Shown: positions 54,743-64,000 of the stretch, piece after piece
Layout: the number at the start of each line of letters is the position of its first letter
How positions within the stretch are numbered: position 1 is the stretch's first letter
Source: Deltaproteobacteria bacterium
GTDB lineage: Bacteria > Bdellovibrionota > UBA2394
DNA: 64,000 nucleotides
Assembly: GCA_017302715.1 (NCBI GenBank)
Contig: JAFLCD010000005.1
Coordinates: forward strand, 62,001 to 126,000
Direction: 5' to 3'
Notes under the pieces: model-generated
Database searches by the model: none
Told to the model about the DNA's origin: nothing
What the model saw: the letters and a program-made list of their open reading frames with translations, nothing else
Translations under genes and position numbers: made by a program

Positions 54743-56018
54743 CGACGAATGAAAATCCAACAAATACCCATACATAATAAACATTCATAAAATTTCCAAA
54801 ATTAAAATCGATAAGAGTAGATACAAATCCGCCAGCAAATAAAAGTATTTCCCAAGGCTTAAGAAAATTTTCATTTTTCTTGAGATAAATAAGATAGGCG
54901 ATAGCAAATGCGCTAAAAGTAATTAATCCCATCAAGCCTGTTTCGGCTAAAATTCGAACATATTCATTTAAGGGAAAGGGTAAGTGATCATAAGAAAAAT
55001 ATCCTTGAGTAGGCTTAAAAAATGCATAAAGAAAACCCGAGCTGCCTAATCCGCCTCCAAAAATAGGGTATTCATTAAAAATATTCATTCCTGCTTGAGA
55101 TTTATAAATTCGATCTAAAGCAGAATATCCGACGGAAGTTGGGTCAACAATCGAATAAATAACTTTATTCACAATGGCATCGCGACTAGGCGGATAGAGC
55201 ATTGCAGCTCCGATGGTTATGATTACGCCAAAAATATATTTCAAAACTGTTCTAACAGAAAATGCTTTAAAAAATAAAAAAATCAAAAAGTAACTTGCTG
55301 CTAAGGAAATTACGCCGCTCGCGGAAAATGTTAAAATGAAAACAAAAACAGTAAGTTTAAGATTTAAACTTTGAAAAAAAAATCTCCCAAGTTTCGATGT
55401 AAACAAATCTTTATCAAGTAAAAAGAAAGCAAAAGTGTAGGTGAGAAAATGTGCAAGATTGAGGGGCTCAATAAAAAATCCTTGAGCTCTCAATTGGTTA
55501 TCGTATCCATGACGAGAGTCACTGAACCAGGGAATATCAGGTCCTCCCCAAAGATTCACAACAAAAGCGCCGTAGATAGAATAAATATTCATAATGAATA
55601 AGCTGATGAGAAGATTTCTGAAAAATATTTTTCGATTATCTTTTTTAATATTTGCAAACGTGATCACAGATAAGAAGGAAAATATGCTCCATGCAAACAT
55701 CACAATTGGGGCAACTATCGGATCCATCCGTCCCCCTTTATTTACAAATCCCATCGATGCTGCAGCTCTTTGCATCTGAGCTAAATTATTGAGAGAAAAT
55801 AGAAGAGAGATCCCTGGGACTGCAATTAATGCCAAAAATAATAAGAAAAGAAGAAGCCGCTGATCTTTGTCAAATGTAGAATTGTTCTGAGTGAAAAATA
55901 AAAAAATCAGAACGAGAATAAAAATTTCAGGGATCTTAAAGTTTACGCCGAGAGGAATTCCGCAAACATGAGAAACAGTAAATAAAATTCCAAGAAGGGC
56001 AATAAATCTTTTTTGCAA
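54696..56018 (-). CDS. O-antigen polymerase/ligase family protein (Wzy-like)
   Basis: A polytopic membrane protein of 440 residues with about 12 helices. The large periplasmic loop contains SRHGYDNQLRAQGFFIEPLNLAHFL and FNEYPIFGGGLGSSGF, and after it LPFPLNEYVRILAETGLMGL; these resemble the Wzy_C/O-antigen-ligase domain. By context with Wzz and Wza it is the likely polymerase of the repeat unit. It is last in a minus-strand run wza-barrel-wzy. Confidence 0.85.
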   Translation of the reverse strand: MQKRFIALLGILFTVSHVCGIPLGVNFKIPEIFILVLIFLFFTQNNSTFDKDQRLLLFLLFLALIAVPGISLLFSLNNLAQMQRAAASMGFVNKGGRMDPIVAPIVMFAWSIFSFLSVITFANIKKDNRKIFFRNLLISLFIMNIYSIYGAFVVNLWGGPDIPWFSDSRHGYDNQLRAQGFFIEPLNLAHFLTYTFAFFLLDKDLFTSKLGRFFFQSLNLKLTVFVFILTFSASGVISLAASYFLIFLFFKAFSVRTVLKYIFGVIITIGAAMLYPPSRDAIVNKVIYSIVDPTSVGYSALDRIYKSQAGMNIFNEYPIFGGGLGSSGFLYAFFKPTQGYFSYDHLPFPLNEYVRILAETGLMGLITFSAFAIAYLIYLKKNENFLKPWEILLFAGGFVSTLIDFNFGNFMNVYYVWVFVGFSFVVIRERKKNSQNPILV

Positions 56019-56032
56019 AAAATCCTCAGTTC

Positions 56033-56644
56033 TTAGAAAGATCCTCGTAATGATAGTCCAAGATCAAAATACCAGGGCTCTAAACCGGCTAATTGTTGAA
56101 AATAGTAAAGGCCACCTCCCGTGACTGCTAATGCCAAAGTTAGATCCTGAAAAACTTCATTCTGTTTATAAACATTTATAAAACCTTTGCCGCCTACAGG
56201 ATAATTCCATTTCCTAACAGCAAGATCAGCAGCATCAGTACTGGCAATTCCAAAGAGTCCATGCAAAGTGGGATCGAAATAATTAGAAGTGAAAGGACGA
56301 AGTGATAGGCCTGTTAAAATAAACTCAGAGTTGAGTGGCCCACGTCTCGCATTTTTTTCTACGCGAGAAACCCAGAATCCTGAGTTAATGACTAAACCAA
56401 TCTTGGACCAAATATAAAATTGATAACTTAAATCTAGACCCACCACATTTTTATGAGTCTTTCTAAATCCGCCCTCACTTTTAAGTCCTACAATTGGATA
56501 AATAAGGCGAAAATCAATAACATCACCTCGAAGCTCAGATGGACTAGGAGTTTGGGCTTGAGCGGAACTAAACTGAGTTCTGCATATAAATAAAAAAAGA
56601 AAAATAAATACCAGATTTAAAAAATGATTGAGTTTGATACTCAC
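56033..56644 (-). CDS. predicted outer-membrane protein of the polysaccharide locus
   Basis: An unrecognised 203-residue protein with a signal peptide (hydrophobic 8-22, then SSAQAQTPSP) and alternating strands ending in a C-terminal Phe (LGLSLRGSF). This fits a small outer-membrane barrel of about eight strands. It sits between wza and wzy with gaps of 12 and 14 bases, so it is part of the export operon and may have a role in surface assembly. Confidence 0.62.
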   Translation of the reverse strand: MSIKLNHFLNLVFIFLFLFICRTQFSSAQAQTPSPSELRGDVIDFRLIYPIVGLKSEGGFRKTHKNVVGLDLSYQFYIWSKIGLVINSGFWVSRVEKNARRGPLNSEFILTGLSLRPFTSNYFDPTLHGLFGIASTDAADLAVRKWNYPVGGKGFINVYKQNEVFQDLTLALAVTGGGLYYFQQLAGLEPWYFDLGLSLRGSF

Positions 56645-56656
56645 AAAATTCGTCCT

Positions 56657-57886
56657 TTATTTTGAAAGCGAAAGGGTCACAGTTGCGATACTTAAAAGTG
56701 CTGTCAAAATTGCTAAATGATCACCCCAAAATTTAAAAGTTCGTTCTGGAACGTAAATGGTATCTCCTGGCTCAATCGTTGGATTTTCATTTAATCTAAC
56801 TCTCGATCCTGAAGCTTTATAAACAACGATTTGCTCGTAATTAGCTCGAGTAGTTGTGCCGCCCGCAGCACTAATATAGGAACTCAAAGGAAGGCCTGCT
56901 TTATAAGGTTGAGGTGCAGGCAACTTTACTTCACCCGTAATAAAAACTGTTTCAGCAAGAGATGGGTTTTGAATACTGGCAGATGGGAAGAAGATCTGAT
57001 CTCCGTCTTTAACCTCAAAATTATAAAAATTAATGGGAGATTTTTTGTCAAAAAATTTTCCATGATCATAATATTCTGTTACCGAACCTTTTGAGGTTAA
57101 TCGAGAGATGACAACTTGTCCTGAGTTGACAGCGGTACTGGTAAGACCTCCAAGCCATTCATTAACAACTTTTTCAAGAGGTATACTTTGTTCGTTAAAC
57201 TCAAACTTTCCAGGTTTTAAAACATCGCCCTTTACGGTCACTACGTTTTTCTGAAAGGGCACAAATATTTCATCTCCGTCTCTTAAGAATGGATTCCCCG
57301 AATAGTCTCCTAAGAGAACATAATTTTGATAATTCACAATCTGTTTAGTGTTGAGCCGCTTATTTTTTATTTCAAGACTAACGCGACTTGCATTTGAAGC
57401 AAATCCACCATTCTTCAAAATAAATTCATTTAATCTGATCAAAGCTGTGGATGGCTTCTCGCCCGGGACCATGACCGCACCTACGACAGGAACTATAAAT
57501 TCTCGAGGGCTAAAAAGAGCGATGCTGCCTTGAGTATTTTTATATCGCTCTGTGATTCTTTTCTTAAAAATTTCCTGTAATTTTCCAAGGCTCAACCCCC
57601 TCACATTGATGGGGCCGATAGAGGGAATGAAAAGATCGTAATTCGCCGAAACATAAATTTTTGTAATTGAATTTCGCGCCCCCCACAGTTGCATATTTAA
57701 TACATCCCCTGGGCCTAACTCATAATCTTCAAAATTGAAGGAAGGGTCCCATACGAATTTTGGAATGAAAATGGAGCCATCATATTCTTCAGGGCGCGAT
57801 CGGCTAGGAAGTCCAAAGTCTTGCGCAAAGAGAGAGGCTGAAAACGTAAATAATAAAGAATAAATCAAAGCATTTTTAAGACTCAT
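56657..57886 (-). CDS. Wza-like polysaccharide export protein
   Basis: A 409-residue periplasmic/outer-membrane export protein. It has a signal peptide (ALIYSLLFTFSASLFAQ), a Poly_export domain with YELGPGDVLNMQLWGA, and two SLBB-type repeats (GAVMVPGEKPS and VKGDVLKPGKFEF regions, then ITGEVKLPAPQPYKAG). A C-terminal hydrophobic helix follows (FWGDHLAILTALLSIATVTL). There is no lipobox Cys at the signal peptide end, unlike E. coli Wza, and the C-terminal segment may instead anchor it. First gene of the export operon. Confidence 0.85.
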   Translation of the reverse strand: MSLKNALIYSLLFTFSASLFAQDFGLPSRSRPEEYDGSIFIPKFVWDPSFNFEDYELGPGDVLNMQLWGARNSITKIYVSANYDLFIPSIGPINVRGLSLGKLQEIFKKRITERYKNTQGSIALFSPREFIVPVVGAVMVPGEKPSTALIRLNEFILKNGGFASNASRVSLEIKNKRLNTKQIVNYQNYVLLGDYSGNPFLRDGDEIFVPFQKNVVTVKGDVLKPGKFEFNEQSIPLEKVVNEWLGGLTSTAVNSGQVVISRLTSKGSVTEYYDHGKFFDKKSPINFYNFEVKDGDQIFFPSASIQNPSLAETVFITGEVKLPAPQPYKAGLPLSSYISAAGGTTTRANYEQIVVYKASGSRVRLNENPTIEPGDTIYVPERTFKFWGDHLAILTALLSIATVTLSLSK

Positions 57887-58003
57887 TGAGCCTTATGCTA
57901 GAAAGTTTAGGAATACTTCTCAATTTAAAAACTAAGCGAAATGCTCACTTTTGGAGCGTTTCCTGGTCAATTCTGGATTAAGTGGGCTAGCTTTGCCTTG
58001 AAA

Positions 58004-59137
58004 ATGAATGTTTCTAAGCCCTCCAGTATTTTATTTATCGATCAGTATAGCTCGATGGGGGGTGGCCAGGTTGTTCTTCTAGAATTAATTGCAACCTCCC
58101 TAGATAGCGCATTGAGTGTAAGTTTACTTTGCCCCTTAGGTGGAAATCTCGAAGCAGAAATTTTAAAGCGATTTGGAAAGCGCATAGAGTTGATTAATCT
58201 TTGGCAACCTCCACTAACCGTAGGAAAAAAAAATTGGCGAGATTTTTTTTTGATGATCGCTTATTCAATTTATTTTTTTAAATTTTATAATCTTATAAAA
58301 CGACATCGAAAGATTTTTGTAAATGGTGGCAGACTTTTTTTTCCGGTGGCTTTGATTTCTATTTTTCTGAAGAGATATTTTTTTTACTTTGTTCACTTAG
58401 ACCACTCTAAAATTGAGAAAAAAATTATCCAGTGGATTTTAAAACTTAAAAATACATCAGCGGTATTCACTACTTCAGAATTTGTTTTTGATAGGCTTTT
58501 TAATTTTTTACCAAATCTTTTCAAGCAAAAGTCAAAATTAAAAATTCTTCAATCCTGTCTTTCGCGTCGATTCAGTAAAGCTGTTTTTAAGGACAAATTT
58601 TTAAAAGAGATCGAGCCTTCAAGGGTAGTTGTGATCGGTAGAGTTTCTCCTGAAAAAGGGCAGGATATTATTTTCAGAATTGCATCCCATTTAGAGAATG
58701 TTGAATTTCACATTGTAGGTTCCTTTGACTTTGCGAAGCCAGATTTTTTTAATAACTTAAAGCAAAATCGTGCCGCGAATATTTTTTTCCATGAACATAC
58801 TACGAACATACAAGATTTTGTAGATTCGAATGAGATCCAATATTCATTGGTACCATCTGTGTGGGAAGAACCTTTTGGATTAGTTGCTATCGAGAGTATG
58901 TCTATGTCTTTGATTACAATTGTCAGGGCATCTGGGGGGCTTTTAGAAATATCAAATAAGACGGGTGCACTTACTTTTAAATCAGATGAAGATCTTATCA
59001 CCCTGATGAATCAGCTTTTTAAAAAATCGAAGAAAGATCTTATTTCTCTTAGTCGTCAACAATTTGAAAATGTTACGAGTATTTATTCGCCTGAAAATTT
59101 TGAGCGAAATTTTCAAACAATGGTGTTGGATATTTAA
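58004..59137 (+). CDS. GT4 glycosyltransferase
   Basis: A GT-B family 4 transferase. The N-terminal domain opens with SILFIDQYSSMGGGQVVLLEL and the C-terminal one with VVVIGRVSPEKGQDIIFRIA; the donor site is PSVWEEPFGLVAIESMSMSL with E-x7-E. Met 58004 fits the domain border; a longer reading from 57941 adds 21 residues and cannot be excluded. It is the first of three plus-strand transferase genes and diverges from wza. Confidence 0.82.
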   Translation: MNVSKPSSILFIDQYSSMGGGQVVLLELIATSLDSALSVSLLCPLGGNLEAEILKRFGKRIELINLWQPPLTVGKKNWRDFFLMIAYSIYFFKFYNLIKRHRKIFVNGGRLFFPVALISIFLKRYFFYFVHLDHSKIEKKIIQWILKLKNTSAVFTTSEFVFDRLFNFLPNLFKQKSKLKILQSCLSRRFSKAVFKDKFLKEIEPSRVVVIGRVSPEKGQDIIFRIASHLENVEFHIVGSFDFAKPDFFNNLKQNRAANIFFHEHTTNIQDFVDSNEIQYSLVPSVWEEPFGLVAIESMSMSLITIVRASGGLLEISNKTGALTFKSDEDLITLMNQLFKKSKKDLISLSRQQFENVTSIYSPENFERNFQTMVLDI

Positions 59138-59148
59138 ATAGGCGGACA

Positions 59149-59964
59149 ATGGTTTCTATTATTACGATAACGCTTAATAGCGAAAAATATTTATTGGAGA
59201 CAATTTCTTCTGTTCTGTCACAAACTTATTCCCATTTTGAATATTTGATTGTCGATGGAGGATCATCTGATCGTACTTTAGAAATCGTGAACTCATTTAA
59301 AGATTCTCGAATTAAAATCTATTCGGCTAAAGACAACGGCATATCAGATGCAATGAATAGAGGCATTTTTCTTAGTCGCGGTGAGGTTATTGGTTTTATT
59401 CATTCTGACGATTACTATGCTCCAGATGCTATTGAGAAGTCTTTAGCCGAAATGAAAAGGCAGAATTCAGAATGGTCTTATGGATTGATGGACTATATTG
59501 ATTCTGAAGGAAAATTTTTATATAGAGCTGGCAATTCTTTTAGTCTTTCAAAAATTAAAAGATTTATGTCGATGAATCACCCAACTGTCTTTTGTAAAAA
59601 AACATTATATGAAAAGTATGGTGTCTTTAACGCAAATTATAAGCTTGCGATGGATTATGATCTTTGTTTGCGATTTGCTTTAAAAGAAAAGCCGGCGTTT
59701 GTAGATTCAGTCGTAGCGAGCATGAGGTTGGGTGGAGCTTCTTCTCAATCTATATCGGCAGAATTTAAAGCTACTCAAGAAGCTAAAGCAATAAAAAATA
59801 AGTTAGTAAGTGAAGCCTGGCTTATTAATCAGATAGATTGGCTCTGGTCTTCACTCAAAATATATCTTCGACATTTCCTTTTAAAATGTTCATTTGGTGC
59901 AAATTTTATTTTGAAATTTCGTAAATTTGTAAATCCAAATGTGCATAGACAAAATTCAAAATGA
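59149..59964 (+). CDS. GT2 glycosyltransferase
   Basis: A 271-residue family 2 transferase with a GT-A fold: MVSIITITLNSEKYLLETI, VDGGSSDRTLEIV, the metal-binding HSDDYYAPD (DxD-like) near 85-92 and acceptor-side MDYDLCLRF. The pattern is common in colanic-acid and O-antigen loci (WcaA/WcaE-like). No membrane segment. Its stop overlaps the next gene start by four bases (ATGA). Confidence 0.88.
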   Translation: MVSIITITLNSEKYLLETISSVLSQTYSHFEYLIVDGGSSDRTLEIVNSFKDSRIKIYSAKDNGISDAMNRGIFLSRGEVIGFIHSDDYYAPDAIEKSLAEMKRQNSEWSYGLMDYIDSEGKFLYRAGNSFSLSKIKRFMSMNHPTVFCKKTLYEKYGVFNANYKLAMDYDLCLRFALKEKPAFVDSVVASMRLGGASSQSISAEFKATQEAKAIKNKLVSEAWLINQIDWLWSSLKIYLRHFLLKCSFGANFILKFRKFVNPNVHRQNSK

Positions 59965-60773
59965 GTAGAGTAAAAATTTCAATTGTTACTATTGTTCTTA
60001 ATGACCCAATTGGTTTAGAGGTCACCTTAAGATCCTGTTTGCCTCTTAAAAATCTAATGGGAGATGCTTATGAGCATATCGTTGTAGACTCTTCGCCTGA
60101 GAAGCATCGCGAGCTAAGGGACCACAGTGAATTTTCGTACATAAAATGGATGGAGTCCTCTCCTCAAGGTATCTATCCAGCTCTTAATTTAGGCAGTCGG
60201 ATGGCGACCGGTCGTTGGCTTTGGCATTTAAACGCGCGGGACTGTTTAATGAATTCAGATGAATTATTTTCAATTCTGATGTCATTGGAAGAAGAAAGTG
60301 CTGAAATTATTTTTTCTCCTGTGGTTTTGTTGCGAGAAAATTCAATCATTAAGAAAGAAATTCCAGATCCTATTTTTAAAAAAAATTTGATAGGTCAAAT
60401 TTCTCTATGTCATCAAGGCGTTTTGGTTTCGAAAGATTTATTTTTACGTTTCAATGGATTTACAGAAACATTTCGATATTTAGGAGACTATGATTTCTGG
60501 GTTCGCGCCTATAATTCTAAAATTCTCACTCAATATATAAATAATTTTTTTGCGGGTTATGACGCTGAAGGGGTGTCTGCCCAAAACGCCAAAGGTGTTG
60601 TTTTGGAATATTTTCAAATTTTAAAACAAATCCACTTGAACCCTCGAGAGAAAATTTGTGGCTATTTTAAATTTTCTCTCATGTTTATAAAATACTTTAT
60701 TTTATTTCCTTTTTTAAAGACGGCTAGAATTTATAAAATCTCTAAATGGGCTTATCGTTTTATTAAATCTTGA
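59961..60773 (+). CDS. GT2 glycosyltransferase, WcaE-like
   Basis: A 270-residue family 2 transferase: ISIVTIVLNDPIGLEVTLRS, IVVDSSPEKHRE, GIYPALNLGSRMATGRWLWHLNARDCL (the usual DxD appears as ARD) and GDYDFWVRAY. The loss of a clear DxD/DDD resembles WcaE-type members, which often vary here. Its last 22 bases overlap the converging GT4 gene. Donor and acceptor unknown. Confidence 0.8.
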   Translation: MSRVKISIVTIVLNDPIGLEVTLRSCLPLKNLMGDAYEHIVVDSSPEKHRELRDHSEFSYIKWMESSPQGIYPALNLGSRMATGRWLWHLNARDCLMNSDELFSILMSLEEESAEIIFSPVVLLRENSIIKKEIPDPIFKKNLIGQISLCHQGVLVSKDLFLRFNGFTETFRYLGDYDFWVRAYNSKILTQYINNFFAGYDAEGVSAQNAKGVVLEYFQILKQIHLNPREKICGYFKFSLMFIKYFILFPFLKTARIYKISKWAYRFIKS

Positions 60774-62005
60774 TAGAGATCTATGTAAGACTGGGTCTGA
60801 ACTTTTGTAGAATAAAGTCTTATCGCAATCTCACGTGCAGCTGTTGAAAGTTTTATCCAGCGCTCAGAATCTTCAATCACAAATTCAATCCCGTCAGCTA
60901 AGGCCTGGGGACTTAAATCTTTTGCAAGAAAGCCATTCTCTTGATGTCGAATGATATCAGGCATGCCGCCGATTCTAAAAGCTACGACAGGTTTTCCACA
61001 TGCCATCGATTCAATGACGGTGTTGGCAAGATTTTCTTCAGTGGATGCCGCTACAAAAGCATCCGTAGCATTATAAGCCAACATCAAGCTGAGATCGTCC
61101 TTATAGTAGCCCAAAAATTTGACAGGTAAATCTAGTCCATGATTTTTTCTGGTTTCAGAGCCAAACACAAGACATTCAAGATTCTCATTCCATTGTTGTT
61201 TGCGAGATAAAATTTGTAATGCAGGCTTTAAAAGATGAAAGCCTTTTCGAATATCTCCGATGGCGTCGATCGATCCAAATAGAATATATTTTTTTTGAGG
61301 GTTAAGCCCTAAAATCTGACGTGCTATATTTTGATCAATAGGTTTGAAGTGCTCTACATTTTGTCCGGTGGGGATAAATTCGATTCTATGATTTTTAAAT
61401 AAAACACTTCTGCGAATGCAATCCGCCAACCATCGGCTGGGACTTACCAACGTCATTGATTTTAAATCTTTCCAATGTTTTTGTTTTCGCATCCATATCC
61501 ATCGATTGAGATCAAATCCACTTTCCCCGGCTGGTCGATTATTTTTGAGGTAACCCTGCTCATATCGAAGCGAATCGCCCACATAATGTTCGCCTCCCGA
61601 AAATGCCCACATATCAGGAAGTCGCCAAACTAAACGCTGCTTCTGAAAATATTTGAGAGACTCTAGACGAATAAATCCCTGGCAGATCCAATGAAGTTGA
61701 ATGATATCAGGATTCAGCTCTAAGGTTCTCTTCACTATGGGACTTCCAAAATAAGCAGGTGAAATCATCGAAGTATTTTGTGTTCGAAGAAGTCCGTTTA
61801 TTTTTTCATCACAATATTGAGCCAATTTTCCAAATATTTTTTCGCGTAGTTTATTTGGCGGATAGATTTCTCGAGTATGAGTTAACTTTTTCGCCACAAG
61901 CATTTTTGAATCAATATTATTTTCAAGAAGTCCCGTATGAATTCGCACAGCAGCTTTTGCCGCGCCTGAATCTGAATCCATCGTACTTAAGTGGACTACT
62001 TTCAT
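60752..62005 (-). CDS. GT4 glycosyltransferase
   Basis: A 417-residue GT-B family 4 transferase. The start VVHLSTMDSDSGAAKAAVRIH is typical of a branch found in O-antigen loci. Later come ILFGSIDAIGDIRKGFHLL and the donor site STEENLANTVIESMACGKPVVAF with E-x7-E. It is coupled by ATGA to asnB upstream, suggesting that the amide formed by AsnB and this transfer step belong to the same pathway. Confidence 0.88.
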   Translation of the reverse strand: MKVVHLSTMDSDSGAAKAAVRIHTGLLENNIDSKMLVAKKLTHTREIYPPNKLREKIFGKLAQYCDEKINGLLRTQNTSMISPAYFGSPIVKRTLELNPDIIQLHWICQGFIRLESLKYFQKQRLVWRLPDMWAFSGGEHYVGDSLRYEQGYLKNNRPAGESGFDLNRWIWMRKQKHWKDLKSMTLVSPSRWLADCIRRSVLFKNHRIEFIPTGQNVEHFKPIDQNIARQILGLNPQKKYILFGSIDAIGDIRKGFHLLKPALQILSRKQQWNENLECLVFGSETRKNHGLDLPVKFLGYYKDDLSLMLAYNATDAFVAASTEENLANTVIESMACGKPVVAFRIGGMPDIIRHQENGFLAKDLSPQALADGIEFVIEDSERWIKLSTAAREIAIRLYSTKVQTQSYIDLYQDLIKR

Positions 62006-63834
62006 AAGTCGAGTTTACCTTGATGATTTATAAAACGATCATACCAAAGTTGAAACATAAGGAGCGTCCAAACTTTCCAAGAATAATCTTTTTTTTCAGC
62101 CAGATGCGGAGCAACCCATTGAGTGTAAATGCGTTCTTGAAAAATGCCCTGCCGTTTTAAAAACTGAGGGCTTAAAAGGCATTCAACTTGCTCACGTAAT
62201 CTGCCACGTAACCATTTTTTTTCAGGAAGTATGAACCCTCGCTTTTTTTGGTGAATTAAATCGGATGGCAAAAGTGAGCTTACTGACTTTAATAAAAGAT
62301 TTTTAAAATTTCCAGTTTGGCTTCTGAGATGACTTGGAATTTGTTGCATTTTTTCAACGAATTCACGATCTAAAAAAGGAGTTCTAGCCTCAAGCGAATG
62401 AGCCATCGAAAATCGATCCGTCATATGCAAAAATTCATCCGGTAGTTGAATTCGAAAATCGATAGATGGAACGGCATTTCGAGGATCTGTCGCTAAAGAC
62501 TCATTCCAATAGTTCTCGATTAATTTTTCGGAAGGCTCAAGGTGTAGCGCAGATGCTCCCAAGAAGATGCTGTGTTCTTTTTGAGATTGCCGAAAATAAA
62601 GATGATAGCGGCTTCCAATTGGGTAACGAACCTGATCTTTAAAACTGAGGGGGTTATGTTTAAGAAGGCGCAGGCGATGGTGAAAATTTTTTGCAGTTGA
62701 AGTAAAGGGTAGCCATTTTCCATAGTTTCCAAATAATTCGTCGCCGCCAGTTCCCGTCATTCCAACTTTTACAGATTTGGCCATCTCTTTAAAAACGAAC
62801 CATGAAGGAAGTCCACCCGCATAAGGTTCATCTAAATGATAAATCATTGCGTCTAGGTCGGAGAGCAAATCGTCTGGGTCTAAAAGAATTTCATGATGGT
62901 CTGTGTTCCACTTCTCGGCGACTTTGCGAGCTAAATCAGACTCATCGAGCTCTGGAGAGTTGTGAAAACCCAAACTAAAAGTAGAAATTTTTCGAGAAGA
63001 ATTTTCTGCTAAAAGTGCAACGATCGATGAAGAATCAATTCCTCCGGAAAGTGAGCAAGCAATAGGTACATCAGAAAGAGTCCATCTCCTCACGGCTGCA
63101 TTTAGTTCACTGCGAATATATTTTGGAAGTTCCTCTTCATTCAGATGAAAGCCATCGTCGAATTTTGGCTTCCAGTATGTTTCTTTTGAAAATACTTTCT
63201 TTCGAAGATCGAATGAAAAACTATTTGCAGCGGGGAGTTTATGAATAGACTCAAAAATAGAATGAGGCGCAGGCACGCACTGAAAGCTGAGAAAATCAGA
63301 GACAGCTTGTAAATTAAGATCCAGATTTATCCAAGGTAGAGTAAGTAAGCTCTTCATTTCTGAAGCAAATGCAAATTTGCCATCTATCAGAGAATAATAA
63401 AGAGGTTTAATTCCAAAGTGGTCTCTGGCGCCAAAAAGAAGAGATTTTTTTGAATCGTGAATTACAAAAGCAAACATTCCATTGAGTTGAGTAAGCATTT
63501 TTTCGCCAAATTCTGCATAGAGATGAATCAAAACTTCTGTATCAGAATGATGCGACTGAAACTTATATCCCTTGAGTTGAAGCTTTTTTCTTAACTCGGG
63601 CGCATTAAAAATTTCGCCATTGAAGACAATGCAAAGACTTTTGTCCGCATTGAACATGGGTTGATGGCCACCTTCAAGATCAAGAATGCTCAGACGACGC
63701 ATCGCTAAGTTTACCAATCCCTCTTTAGAAAAATAAAAGCCACCCTCGTCGGGGCCCCGGTGCAATTGTGATTGGTTGAATTTTTGAATAAGAGATTCGT
63801 CTCTATGCCCAGCAAATCCTACGATGCCACACAT
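62002..63834 (-). CDS. asnB: glutamine-dependent asparagine synthetase
   Basis: A 610-residue protein with an N-terminal class II glutaminase domain (catalytic Cys2 in MCGIVGFAG, RGPDEGGFYF, FNGEIFN) and a C-terminal synthetase domain with the PP-loop SLSGGIDSSSI near 260 and MTGTGGDELFGNY. Such AsnB paralogues are common in polysaccharide loci, where they are thought to amidate a uronic acid or simply make Asn. With three uronic-acid enzymes nearby, sugar amidation is a reasonable inference. It follows a methyltransferase gene by six bases. Confidence 0.9.
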   Translation of the reverse strand: MCGIVGFAGHRDESLIQKFNQSQLHRGPDEGGFYFSKEGLVNLAMRRLSILDLEGGHQPMFNADKSLCIVFNGEIFNAPELRKKLQLKGYKFQSHHSDTEVLIHLYAEFGEKMLTQLNGMFAFVIHDSKKSLLFGARDHFGIKPLYYSLIDGKFAFASEMKSLLTLPWINLDLNLQAVSDFLSFQCVPAPHSIFESIHKLPAANSFSFDLRKKVFSKETYWKPKFDDGFHLNEEELPKYIRSELNAAVRRWTLSDVPIACSLSGGIDSSSIVALLAENSSRKISTFSLGFHNSPELDESDLARKVAEKWNTDHHEILLDPDDLLSDLDAMIYHLDEPYAGGLPSWFVFKEMAKSVKVGMTGTGGDELFGNYGKWLPFTSTAKNFHHRLRLLKHNPLSFKDQVRYPIGSRYHLYFRQSQKEHSIFLGASALHLEPSEKLIENYWNESLATDPRNAVPSIDFRIQLPDEFLHMTDRFSMAHSLEARTPFLDREFVEKMQQIPSHLRSQTGNFKNLLLKSVSSLLPSDLIHQKKRGFILPEKKWLRGRLREQVECLLSPQFLKRQGIFQERIYTQWVAPHLAEKKDYSWKVWTLLMFQLWYDRFINHQGKLDL

Positions 63835-63840
63835 CCTAAA

Positions 63841-64000
63841 TTATTTTCCCTTCGTTAGGTTTGCGACATAGCCATTGCTTCCAGAAAAAACTTCGACATT
63901 TTCCTGTCCAGTTCGCAAAACCATCTGAAGAACTTCATCGCCGGTTTTTGGATAATCAAAGGCCGCACTTAAAGCATCAAAAGTATCTAATATGGCCCAC
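63841..64000 (-). CDS. C-terminus of a class I SAM methyltransferase (partial)
   Basis: The last 52 codons of a gene running off the right edge. The reading WAILDTFDALSAAFDYPKT, GDEVLQMV, then VEVFSGSNGYVAN resembles the end of Methyltransf_11/25-type sugar or lipid methyltransferases found beside asnB in O-antigen loci. The catalytic part is outside the window. Confidence 0.6.
   Translation of the reverse strand, partial: WAILDTFDALSAAFDYPKTGDEVLQMVLRTGQENVEVFSGSNGYVANLTKGK

Overview
The window is a gene-dense bacterial chromosome segment of about 40% GC by eye. It holds about 60 protein genes, no rRNA, tRNA, CRISPR array or insertion sequence that I could find, and no gap longer than about 240 bases. 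The gene set (fused IcmF mutase, eukaryote-type NADP isocitrate dehydrogenase, long-form IspG, PHA-regulator protein, PilZ proteins, Hanks-type kinase, Wza/Wzz/Wzy polysaccharide export, many outer-membrane barrels) suggests a Gram-negative bacterium of the Bdellovibrionota / former delta-proteobacterial kind. That placement is inferred from gene content only.

Layout. 0.1-9.8 kb: grpE, an unknown gene, a PilZ-like gene, an operon icmF-GSCFA-PhyH dioxygenase, then a nucleosidase with a coupled membrane protein, and a divergent CoaBC. 9.8-13.2 kb: icd, an outer-membrane barrel, dksA and a PhaR-like regulator. 13.4-20.7 kb: a nuo operon with exactly the seven membrane-arm subunits of Complex I (A, H, J, K, L, M, N), followed by a large membrane-anchored TPR protein. 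24-29.5 kb: serS, a lipase-like hydrolase, a HAD phosphatase, a CDF metal exporter and long-form ispG.

29.5-41.5 kb: a minus-strand run nadK-PP2C-rapZ-metK-ahcY-Ser/Thr kinase joins NADP synthesis, the SAM cycle and a kinase/phosphatase pair. Then come yggS, a two-gene winged-helix/nucleotidyltransferase cassette with a perfect 30-bp palindromic operator, maf, a mini J-protein, a PilZ protein, a ferredoxin and trxB.

41.5-64 kb: a Wzy-type polysaccharide locus. Ugd, a UDP-glucuronate epimerase and a WbpA-like dehydrogenase supply uronic-acid sugars. A WbaP-type transferase primes the lipid carrier, and several GT2/GT4 enzymes (one fused to a STELLO/DUF288-like domain) extend the unit. Wzy, Wzz, Wza and a Wzi-like barrel polymerise, size and export or anchor it. 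No Wzx flippase is visible, so the locus probably continues to the right.

The genome is very compact. Ten of eleven convergent gene pairs overlap or lie within 11 bases of each other, and many same-strand neighbours are coupled by ATGA or TAATG overlaps.
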